Of a DNA stretch of 64,000 bases, positions 10,079 through 18,700 are shown piece after piece. The translations under genes and the position numbers were made by a program. How positions within the stretch are numbered: position 1 is the stretch's first letter; each line of letters starts with the position of its first letter. Origin of the DNA: Streptomyces lavendulae subsp. lavendulae. Lineage in GTDB: Bacteria > Actinomycetota > Actinomycetes > Streptomycetales > Streptomycetaceae. A model generated the notes under the pieces. That model did not search any database and was not told the DNA's origin. It saw nothing but the letters and a program-made list of their open reading frames with translations. The stretch is taken from contig NZ_CP024985.1 in the NCBI RefSeq assembly GCF_002803845.1, positions 5,839,501-5,903,500 on the forward strand. Direction: 5' to 3'.

Positions 10079-11689
10079 ATGACCCAGCACCTCGCCGAAA
10101 CGCTCTCCACCTCCAGCGGCACCCTGCCCGGCTGGTGGAGAGAAGCGGTGATCTACCAGGTCTATCCGCGCAGCTTCGCCGACTCCAACGGGGACGGCAT
10201 GGGGGACCTCGAAGGCATCCGCAGCCGACTGCCCTACCTCAAGGAGCTCGGCGTCGACGCCGTCTGGCTGAGCCCCTTCTACGCCTCCCCGCAGGCCGAC
10301 GCCGGCTACGACGTCGCCGACTACCGGGCCATCGACCCCATGTTCGGCAACCTGCACGACGCCGACGCCGTGATCCGCGAGGCCCACGCGCTCGGGCTGC
10401 GCATCATCGTCGACCTCGTCCCCAACCACTGCTCCGACCAGCACGAATGGTTCAAGCAGGCACTCCGCGAAGGCCCCGGCAGCCCGCTGCGCGAACGCTT
10501 CCACTTCCGCCCCGGACAGGGCGAGAACGGCGAGCTCCCGCCCAACGACTGGGAATCCCTCTTCGGCGGCCCCTCCTGGACCCGCGTCCCCGACGGCGAG
10601 TGGTACCTGCACCTCTTCGCCTCCGAGCAGCCCGACTTCAACTGGGAACACCCCGCCGTCCAGGACGAGTTCCGCTCCATCCTGCGGTTCTGGCTCGACC
10701 TCGGCACCGACGGCTTCCGCATCGACGTCGCCCACGGCCTCGTCAAGGCCCCCGGCCTGCCCGACCTCGGCCGCAGCGAACAGCTCAAGCTCCTCGGCAA
10801 CCAGGTCCTGCCCTTCTTCGACCAGGACGGCGTCCACGAGATCTACCGCTCCTGGCGGACCGTCCTCGACGAATACGCCGGGGACCGCATCGGCGTCGCC
10901 GAAGCCTGGACCCCCAGCGCCGAACGCACCGCGCTCTACCTGCGCCCCGACGAGCTCCACCAGGCCTTCAACTTCCACTACCTGAACACCGGCTGGGACG
11001 CGGACGCGCTGCGCGCCGCCATCGACGACTCCCTCGACGCCATGCGACCCGTCGGCGCCCCCACGACGTGGGTGCTCTCCAACCACGACGTCGTGCGGCA
11101 CGTGACCCGCTACGGCGGCGGCGACCAGGGCCTCGCCCGCGCACGGGCGGCCGCGCTGCTGATGCTGGCCCTGCCCGGGTCCGCGTACGTCTACCAGGGC
11201 GAGGAGCTCGGCCTGCCCGAGGTCACCGATCTGCCCGACGAGGTCCGCCAGGACCCCTCCTTCTTCAAGGAGAACGGCCAGGAGGGCCTGCGCGACGGCT
11301 GCCGCGTACCGATCCCGTGGTCGGGGACCGAGGCGCCGTACGGCTTCGGCGAGGGCGGCAGCTGGCTGCCCCAGCCCGCCGCGTGGGCGGGGCTGAGCGT
11401 CGAGGCGCAGACCGGCGACCCGGAGTCGACGCTGGAGCTCTACCGGACGGCGCTGCGCATCCGCCGCGAGCGGCCGGAACTCGGCGCGGGCGACGCCGTG
11501 GAGTGGCTGCCCGCCCCCGCCGGGGTGCTCGCCTTCCGGCGCGGCGGCTTCGTCTGCACCGTCAACACCACGGGCGAGCCCGTACGGATGCCCGCGCCCG
11601 GGACGGTGCTGCTCGCCAGCACGGCCCCGGCCGGGGACCCGGACCCGGACCTGCTCCCGGCCGACAGCGCGGTGTGGTGGCTGGGGTGA
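10079..11689 (+). CDS. aglA: GH13 alpha-glucosidase, copy 2
   Basis: A 536-residue cytoplasmic GH13 hydrolase with the same domain plan as the gene at 4967-6589: VIYQVYPRSFADSNGDGMGD, LVPNHCS, TDGFRIDVAHG (nucleophile about D216), GVAEAW (about E275) and LSNHDVVRH (about D337). The His after VPNHCSDQ and the C-terminal sheet are also shared. ATG at 10079. It lies at the end of the malEFG transcript, and its stop overlaps the next LacI gene by GTGA. It should convert imported maltodextrins to glucose; alpha-1,4 versus alpha-1,6 preference cannot be decided here. Confidence 0.93.
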   Translation: MTQHLAETLSTSSGTLPGWWREAVIYQVYPRSFADSNGDGMGDLEGIRSRLPYLKELGVDAVWLSPFYASPQADAGYDVADYRAIDPMFGNLHDADAVIREAHALGLRIIVDLVPNHCSDQHEWFKQALREGPGSPLRERFHFRPGQGENGELPPNDWESLFGGPSWTRVPDGEWYLHLFASEQPDFNWEHPAVQDEFRSILRFWLDLGTDGFRIDVAHGLVKAPGLPDLGRSEQLKLLGNQVLPFFDQDGVHEIYRSWRTVLDEYAGDRIGVAEAWTPSAERTALYLRPDELHQAFNFHYLNTGWDADALRAAIDDSLDAMRPVGAPTTWVLSNHDVVRHVTRYGGGDQGLARARAAALLMLALPGSAYVYQGEELGLPEVTDLPDEVRQDPSFFKENGQEGLRDGCRVPIPWSGTEAPYGFGEGGSWLPQPAAWAGLSVEAQTGDPESTLELYRTALRIRRERPELGAGDAVEWLPAPAGVLAFRRGGFVCTVNTTGEPVRMPAPGTVLLASTAPAGDPDPDLLPADSAVWWLG

Positions 11690-12696
11690 CCTCCCCGCTC
11701 CGGCTGACGGACATCGCCGCGCAGGCCCAGGTCAGCGAGGCGACGGTCAGCCGTGTGCTCAACGGCAAGGCGGGCGTGGCGGCCGGCACCCGGCACCGGG
11801 TGCTGGCCGCGCTCGACCTGCTCGGCTACGAGCGGCCCGTACGGCTGAAGCGGCGCAGCAACGGGCTGGTGGGCCTGCTCATCCCCGAGCTGACCAACCC
11901 GATCTTCCCGGCGTTCGCCCAGGTCATAGAGCAGGCGCTGGCCGGGCACGGCTACACGCCGGTGCTCTGCACGCAGACCCCGGGCGGGGCCACCGAGGAC
12001 GAGCTGGTGGAACAGCTGGAGGAACGCGGGGTCACCGGCATCGTGTTCCTGTCCGGCCTGCACGCCGACGCGTCGGCCGACCCGGCGCGCTACCAGCGGC
12101 TGGCGGCGCGCGGGGTCCCGTTCGTGCTGGTCAACGGCTTCAACGAGGCGATCAGCGCCCCCTTCGTCTCCCCGGACGACCGGGCGGCGGCCGACATGGC
12201 GGTACGGCACCTGGAGGAGCTGGGCCACCGCCGCATCGGCCTCGCGATCGGGCCGACGCGCTACGTCCCCTCCGCCCGCAAGGAGCAGGGCTTCCTCGCG
12301 GCGCTGCCGGGGGCGGCGGCCGAGGGGCTGGTCCAGCGCACCCTGTTCACGGTCGAGGGCGGCCACGCGGCGGGCGGCGCCCTGCTGGACCGGGGCTGTA
12401 CGGGGGTGGTCTGCGCGAGCGACATGATGGCCCTCGGCGTCATCCGCGCGGCCCGCGAGCGGGGGCTGCGGGTCCCGCAGGACGTCTCGGTGGTCGGCTT
12501 CGACGACTCCCCGCTCATCGCCTTCACGGACCCGCCCCTGACCACGGTCCGCCAGCCGGTCCGCGCGATGGCCACGGCGGCGGTCGGCGCCCTCCTGGAG
12601 GCGGTGGCCGGCACCCCGGTCCAGCGCACGGAGTACGTCTTCCAGCCGGAACTGGTCGTACGGGGGTCGACGGGGCCGGGGCCGGAGGGGGGCTGA
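11686..12696 (+). CDS. LacI-family repressor, second MalR-like copy
   Basis: A 336-residue LacI/GalR regulator starting at a GTG that overlaps the aglA stop. HTH: RLTDIAAQAQVSEATVSRVL, then NGKAGVAAGTR. Effector domain signatures such as GLVGLLIPELTNPIFPAFAQ, SGLHADASADPARY, CASDMMALGVIRAA and VVGFDDSPLIAFTDPPLTT are nearly the same as in malR at 3909-4940. It ends about 160 bases before the nested-palindrome element. Because it is the last gene of malEFG-aglA it may provide feedback on the same operators, or it may respond to a different sugar; both readings are inference. Confidence 0.9.
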   Translation: MTSPLRLTDIAAQAQVSEATVSRVLNGKAGVAAGTRHRVLAALDLLGYERPVRLKRRSNGLVGLLIPELTNPIFPAFAQVIEQALAGHGYTPVLCTQTPGGATEDELVEQLEERGVTGIVFLSGLHADASADPARYQRLAARGVPFVLVNGFNEAISAPFVSPDDRAAADMAVRHLEELGHRRIGLAIGPTRYVPSARKEQGFLAALPGAAAEGLVQRTLFTVEGGHAAGGALLDRGCTGVVCASDMMALGVIRAARERGLRVPQDVSVVGFDDSPLIAFTDPPLTTVRQPVRAMATAAVGALLEAVAGTPVQRTEYVFQPELVVRGSTGPGPEGG

Positions 12697-12818
12697 GGGG
12701 GGCTGGGGGGGGGCTTCCGGCGCGGGCCCGCCATCGCCCCCTCGACCCCCTGGGACCGGTCGGCGCCTGCCCACCCGCCCCCGGGTGCGGGGCGGGGTGA
12801 GGGGCGGCGGGGTCGAGG

Positions 12819-13905
12819 GGCGGCGGGACTTGACCTGGTCCGTGTCAGGGAGGGTTTGGGGGTTTCCCGTCAGTCTCATCGTCCTTCCGCGTCGGGCCGG
12901 GCTGTCAAGGGCGCTCCTTCGTCGCGTCGCTTCGCGATGGCCTTCGGCCACCCTTGACAGCCCGTCCCGCCACGGAATGCCAAAGACTGCCGGGAAACCC
13001 CCAAAAGAACGGTCCACGGGTTCATGAGCGAGGGACGGGCATCGCAGCGATGCGAGACCCGTCTCCGCCCGGTCCCGGATTCCGGCCCCGAATGGGCATC
13101 GGTCCGAGGCCAGGGCCGGCCCAGACCACCCGACAGGACGACCAGAGCGTCCAGCGGGCCCCAGGCGCGTCAGATCGCTACGCGCTTCACTCGGCATAGC
13201 GTCCGGCGGCCGTCTGGGGCTGGACATAAGCCGCCCACGGCCGGGAGCCTCTGTCCCTCACGCGGGCGCGGGTCGTTTGTCCTTTTTGGGGTGCTGGATG
13301 GGCCCCGAAGGGGCTCTGGTCGCGCCTCTCGGACTCTGAGGACGACTTTGTCGTCCGCAGAGTCCGACAAGAGCCCTCCAGGGAACAGGAAAGGCCCCAG
13401 GCGGCCGTCAGCCGCCCGACAAGCGGGCCAATTGCTCGCCCTGGGCGGCTTATGTCCAGCCACAGGCGGACGGCAGACGCTATGCCGAGTGAAGCGCGTA
13501 GCGATCCGATGCGCAGGGCGCGGGCAGGGAGCGGTTGGTCGATCTGGTCGCCGTTTGGGGTGGTCTGGCGGCCCCCGGCCCGGAATCTGATGGAAGTGGG
13601 GCCGCATCTCGGGTCCACCCAGGCGGGGAGGGGCCGGGCATCCCTGAGGCGCCCCCATCCGCTCGGTTTCCTCCCGGCCGTTTCCCTGGGGGCTTCCCGA
13701 CAGTCTTTGGCATTCCGGGGCGGGACGGTCGGTCAAGGGTGGCCGAAGGCCATCGCGAAGCGACGCGACGAAGGAGCGCCCTTGAGGGACCGGCCCGACA
13801 CGGAAGGACAGTGGACTGGCGGGACGCCCCCAGCCCTTCCCTGATCCGGGCCAAGGGTGCGCCGCCGCCCCCCGACCCCGCCCCCCCCCGACCCCGCCCA
13901 GCCCT
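12819..13905. repeat. long nested-palindrome element, copy L (inverted partner at 37328-38399)
   Basis: About 1.05 kb of gene-free sequence whose reverse complement recurs at 37328-38399. The element is itself a dyad. Two terminal modules of about 144 bases (12858-13002 and 13688-13831) each open with GGGGG(T/C)TTCCCG and close with CGGGA(A/C)(A/G)CCCCC, and enclose an internal CTCCTTCGTCGCGTCGCTTC hairpin region. Inside them are paired arms (CGCTACGCGCTTCACTCGGC and its complement; GGCTGGACATAAGCCGCCC and its complement). A central hairpin at 13330-13366 has 9+7 bp arms, one mismatch and a TTT loop. Open frames exist on both strands but reflect the symmetry. It separates the mal operon from the amylase genes. 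The outer ends are fuzzy because of C/G-rich runs. Confidence 0.9.
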
Positions 13906-13927
13906 CACCCCGAGCCGGAAACAAATC

Positions 13928-13954
13928 TGCAATCTCTTGCGCAAGCTCTTGCAA
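13928..13954. promoter_or_regulatory. candidate MalR operator cluster upstream of the amylase
   Basis: Overlapping palindromes CTTGCGCAAG (13936-13945) and GCAAG-CT-CTTGC (13941-13952), with a flanking TGCAA at 13928, about 60-85 bases before the amylase start. This repeats the CTTGC/GCAAG half-sites seen beside malE and aglA. Streptomyces amylase promoters are known to carry repeated CTTGCAG-type sites bound by MalR/Reg1, so co-regulation is likely but inferred. Confidence 0.55.
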
Positions 13955-14014
13955 CACGACTGGGTGGCCCCTACGGTCAGCGGCAATCCCCCACCTCTCC
14001 GCCAGGAGGCCCCC

Positions 14015-15733
14015 ATGTCCCGCACCGCAAGAGGCCGCAGAGGCCGCAGAGTTCCCACGGTCGGCAGAAGTCTTGCCGCCGTCGTCGCCCTTGTCGGCGC
14101 CACGCTCGCCGTTCAGGCGCCGCAGGCGCAGGCGGTGCCGCCCGGCGGGAAGGATGTGACCGCCGTGCTGTTCGAGTGGCGGTTCGACTCCGTCGCCGCC
14201 GCCTGTACCAGTACCCTCGGGCCCGCCGGGTACGGGTACGTCCAGGTGTCGCCGCCGCAGGAGCACATCCAGGGGCCCCAGTGGTGGACCTCGTACCAGC
14301 CCGTCAGCTACCGGATCGCCGGACGGCTCGGGGACCGGGCCGCCTTCCAGCGGATGGTCGGCGCCTGCCACGCCGCCGGCGTGAAGGTGGTCGCGGACTC
14401 CGTCATCAACCACATGGCCGCCAACGACGGCGTGGGCACGGGCGGTTCCCCGTATACGAAGTACGACTACCCCGGCCTCTACTCCGGCGCCGACATGGAC
14501 GACTGCCGGGCGGCGATCTCCGACTACCGGGACCGCGCCAACGTCCAGAACTGCGAGCTGGTCCAGCTCGCGGACCTCGACACCGGCGAGGAGTACGTGC
14601 GCGGACGGATCGCCGGGTACCTCAACGACCTGCTCTCCCTGGGCGTGGACGGCTTCCGGATCGACGCGGCCAAGCACATGCCCGCCGCCGACCTCGCCGC
14701 CATCAAGTCCCGGCTGACCGATCCGGGCGCCTACTGGAAGCAGGAGGCGATATACGGGGCCGGGGAGGCCGTCCAGCCCACCGAGTACCTGGGCAACGGG
14801 GACGTCCAGGAGTTCCGCTACGCCCGCGACCTCAAGCGGGTGTTCCAGAGCGAGAACCTCGCCTACCTGAAGAACTTCGGGGAGGCCTGGGGCTACATGC
14901 CGGGCGGGCGGGCCGGGGTCTTCGTCGACAACCACGACACCGAGCGCGGCGGCGACACCCTCAACTACAAGGACGGGTCCGCCTACACCCTGGCCAACGT
15001 CTTCATGCTGGCCTGGCCCTACGGCTCGCCCGACGTGCACTCCGGGTACGAGTGGACCGACAGGGACGCCGGGCCCCCCAACGGCGGCACCGTGAACTCC
15101 TGTTATGCCGACGGCTGGAAGTGCCAGCACGCCTGGCGGGAGATCTCCTCCATGGTCGGCTTCAGGAACGCCGCCCGCGGGCAGGCCGTCACCGACTGGT
15201 GGGACGACGGGGGCGACCGGATCGCCTTCGGGCGCGGCACCAAGGCCTACGTGGCGATCAACCACGAGACCTCCCCCCTCACCCGCACCTTCCAGACCTC
15301 CCTCCCGGCCGGCTCCTACTGCGACGTGCAGAGCGGCCGCCCGGTGAGCGTGGACTCCGGCGGCCGGTTCACCGCCACCCTCGGCGCGGGCACCGCCCTC
15401 GCCCTGCACGTGGACGCCCGTACCTGCGCGGCCGCCCCGGCCGCCGGCGCCTCGTTCGCCGTCAACGCCACCACCGTGCCCGGCCAGGACGTCTACGTCA
15501 CCGGCGACCGCCCCGAGCTCGGCAGCTGGAACACCGGCGCCGCCCTCAAGCTCTCCTCCGCCGCCTACCCGGTCTGGAAGCTCGACGCGTCCCTCCCCGC
15601 CGGGACCTCCTTCGCCTACAAGTACGTCCGCAAGGACGCCGCCGGGAACGTCACCTGGGAGAGCGGCGCCAACCGCGCCGCCACCGTCCCGGCCAACGGC
15701 ACGGTCACCCTGACCGACACCTGGCGCAACTGA
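14015..15733 (+). CDS. aml: secreted alpha-amylase (GH13) with CBM20
   Basis: A 572-residue extracellular endo-acting alpha-amylase. The start is ATG at 14015 with AGGAGG at 14004-14009; the frame is open back into the repeat element, but that part is not credible coding. A twin-Arg-like/basic N-terminus (RGRRGRR) and hydrophobic core end at QAQA, giving a signal peptide of about 40 residues. Catalytic residues lie in DGFRIDAAKH (D217), GAGEAV (E251) and DNHDTER (D308). The C-terminal part from about residue 478 (PGQDVYVTGDRPELGSWNTG) is a CBM20 starch-binding domain. It is followed after 44 bases by pulA on the same strand, so both may be expressed together on starch. Confidence 0.95.
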   Translation: MSRTARGRRGRRVPTVGRSLAAVVALVGATLAVQAPQAQAVPPGGKDVTAVLFEWRFDSVAAACTSTLGPAGYGYVQVSPPQEHIQGPQWWTSYQPVSYRIAGRLGDRAAFQRMVGACHAAGVKVVADSVINHMAANDGVGTGGSPYTKYDYPGLYSGADMDDCRAAISDYRDRANVQNCELVQLADLDTGEEYVRGRIAGYLNDLLSLGVDGFRIDAAKHMPAADLAAIKSRLTDPGAYWKQEAIYGAGEAVQPTEYLGNGDVQEFRYARDLKRVFQSENLAYLKNFGEAWGYMPGGRAGVFVDNHDTERGGDTLNYKDGSAYTLANVFMLAWPYGSPDVHSGYEWTDRDAGPPNGGTVNSCYADGWKCQHAWREISSMVGFRNAARGQAVTDWWDDGGDRIAFGRGTKAYVAINHETSPLTRTFQTSLPAGSYCDVQSGRPVSVDSGGRFTATLGAGTALALHVDARTCAAAPAAGASFAVNATTVPGQDVYVTGDRPELGSWNTGAALKLSSAAYPVWKLDASLPAGTSFAYKYVRKDAAGNVTWESGANRAATVPANGTVTLTDTWRN

Positions 15734-15777
15734 CCCGCCACCCGACCCGCCCCGCCCCGTACCCGAGGAGACCCGCC

Positions 15778-18700
15778 TTGATACGCCCCGCCGCAGGAGC
15801 GCTCGCCGCCGCGCTGGCCGTGACGCTCCTGCCCGCCCTCCCCGCGACGGCGGTCGCCGCCGACCGGGCGCCGGCCCCGCCCCCGGACGCGAAACTGGCC
15901 GCCGAGCCGGCCCGGCACGACCTCACCCGCGAGCAGTTCTACTTCGTGCTCCCGGACCGCTTCGCGAACGGCGACCCGCGCAACGACCGGGGCGGTCTGA
16001 CCGGCAGCCGTTCGCAGACCGGCCTGGACCCCACGGACAAGGGCTTCTACCAGGGCGGGGACCTCAAGGGGCTGACCGACCGGCTCGACTACATCAAGGG
16101 GCTCGGCACCACCGCGATCTGGATGGCGCCGATCTTCAAGAACCAGCCCGTCCAGGGCACCGGGAAGGACGAGTCGGCCGGCTACCACGGCTACTGGATC
16201 ACCGACTTCACGCAGGTCGACCCGCACTTCGGCACCAACGCCGATCTGACGCGGCTCATCGACACGGCGCACCGCAAGGGGATGAAGGTCTTCTTCGACG
16301 TCATCACCAACCACACCGCCGACGTCGTCGACTACCGGGAGGGCTCCCACGACTACCTGTCGAAGGGGGCCTTCCCCTACCTGACCAAGGACGGGGTGCC
16401 CTTCGACGACAACGACTACGGAAAGGGCTTTCCCAAGACCGGTCCCGCCTCCTTCCCCCGCACCCCCTTCGTGCCCGACGCGAAGAAGAACCTCAAGGTG
16501 CCCGGCTGGCTCAACGACCCGGCGATGTACCACAACCGGGGCGACTCCACCTTCGCCGGGGAGTCCTCCGAGCAGGGCGACTTCTCCGGCCTCGACGACC
16601 TGTGGACCGAACGCCCCGAGGTCGTCGAGGGGATGGAGAAGATCTACGAGAAGTGGGTGAAGGACTTCGCCGTCGACGGCTTCCGCATCGACACCGTCAA
16701 ACACGTCGACACCCCCTTCTGGACGAAGTGGGCCACCGCCCTCGACGCGTACGCGGCCCGGCACGGCCGGAAGAACTTCTTCATGTTCGGCGAGGTCTAC
16801 TCCGCCGACCCCGCCGTCACCTCCCCCTACGTGACCCGGGGGCGCCTCGACGCCACCCTCGACTTCCCGCTCCAGGACGCCATCCGCGCCTACGCCTCCC
16901 AGGGCGCGGACGCCGGCCGGCTGGGCTCCGTACTGGCCGCCGACTACCGGTACACGACGGACAAGGCCAACGCCTACGAGCAGGTCACCTTCCTCGGCAA
17001 CCACGACATGGGCCGCTTCGGCACCTTCCTGGAGCAGGACCGGCCGGGCGCGCCGGAGCAGGAGCTGCTGGACCGCTACCGGCTCGCCAACGAGCTGATG
17101 TTCCTCTCCCGGGGCAACCCGGTGGTCTACTCCGGCGACGAGCAGGGCTTCACCGGCTCCGGCGGAGACAAGGACGCCCGCCAGCCGCTGTTCGCCACCC
17201 GGATCGCCGACTACCTGGACGACGACCAGCTCGGAACGGCGCGCACGCACGCGAGCGACGCCTACGATCCGGGACACCCGCTCTACCGGCAGATCAGTGC
17301 TCTCTCGAAGCTGACGAAGGACCACCCGGCCCTGCGCGACGGCATCCAGAGCGAACGTCTCGCCGATGGTTCCGTCTACGCCTTCGCCCGCACCGACCCC
17401 CGCACCCGCACCGAGTACCTCGTCGCCGCCAACAACGGCGCCCAGGCCCGGACCGTCGAGCTCGACGCCCCGGCCGGTGCCGAGTACCGCACCCTGTACG
17501 GCGGCGCCACCGCCGTGATTCGCTCCTCGGCCGCCGGGAAGCTCACCGTCACCGTGCCCGCCCTCGGCTCGGTGGTCCTCCAGGGCACCGCCCCCCTCGC
17601 ACCCCCCGCCACCAAGCCCGCCCTGACCCTCAAGGCCCCGGCCGCCGGCGCCGCCGGCACCGTCGAACTGTCCGCCGACGTCACCGGCGGCGGCCTGAAC
17701 CGGGTCGTGTTCGCCGCCCAGACCGGCACCGGCCCCTGGCAGGTCCTCGGCTCCGCCGACCACGCCCCGTACAAGGTCACGCAGCAGGTCATGGCCCCGG
17801 CGGGTACCGCCCTGCGCTACAAGGCCGTCGTCGTCGACGCCTCCGGCCGCACCGCGAGCGCCCTCGCCGGATCCGTCTCCGGCCAGGTCCCGCCCGTCCC
17901 GGTCCCCACCGCCACCCAGCGCGACTACGCCGTCGTCCACTACAACCGCCCCGACGGCGACTACACGAACTGGCGGCTGTACGCGTGGGGCGACCTCGCC
18001 GACGGCGAGGCCACGACCTGGCCGGAAGGCCACGCCTTCACCGGCCGCGACGCCTACGGCGCCTTCGCGTACGTCCGGCTCAAGCCCGGCGCCTCCTCCG
18101 TCGGCTACCTCGTCATCGACAAGGACGGCACCAAGGACGTCGCCGCCGACCGGACGGTCGACCTGACCAGGACCGGGGAGATCTGGCTCGAACAGGGCAA
18201 GGAGGCCGTCCGCACCGACCGCCCCGCCTACCCGCCGCAGGACCGGACCAAGGCCGTCCTGCACTACCAGCGCCCCGACGGCGCGTACGACGGCTGGGGC
18301 CTGCACGTGTGGACCGGCGCCGCCACCCCCACCGACTGGTCCAAGCCGCTGCTCCCGACCCACACCGACTCCTACGGCGCGGTCTACGAGGTCCCCCTCG
18401 CCCCCGGCGCCACCAGCCTGAGCTACATCCTCCACAAGGGCGACGAGAAGGACCTCCCCACCGACCAGTCCCTCGACCTCAAGGCCACCGGCCACGAGGT
18501 GTGGATGCTCGGCGGCCGCGCCCCCTACCTGCTCCCGCAGCCCGCCGGATCGGCCGCCGCCCTCGACCTCACCAAGGCCGAAGCCGTCTGGATCGACCGT
18601 GACACCCTCGCCTGGAACGCCCCCGCGGCCGCCGCCTCCACCCAGCTCCTCGCCTCCCCGGAGGGCCGCATCACCACGGACGGCGGCGTCCTCCACGAGG

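Noticed and set aside
13170..13736. 188-codon frame in the repeat element, matched by a frame at 37060-38208
   Set aside because: Identity follows from the DNA repeat; the frames overlap the palindromic arms on both strands and show no domain or ribosome-binding site.
12819..13905. Element as a complete insertion sequence
   Set aside because: No transposase, integrase or clear target duplication; ends are fuzzy, so it is called a repeat only.
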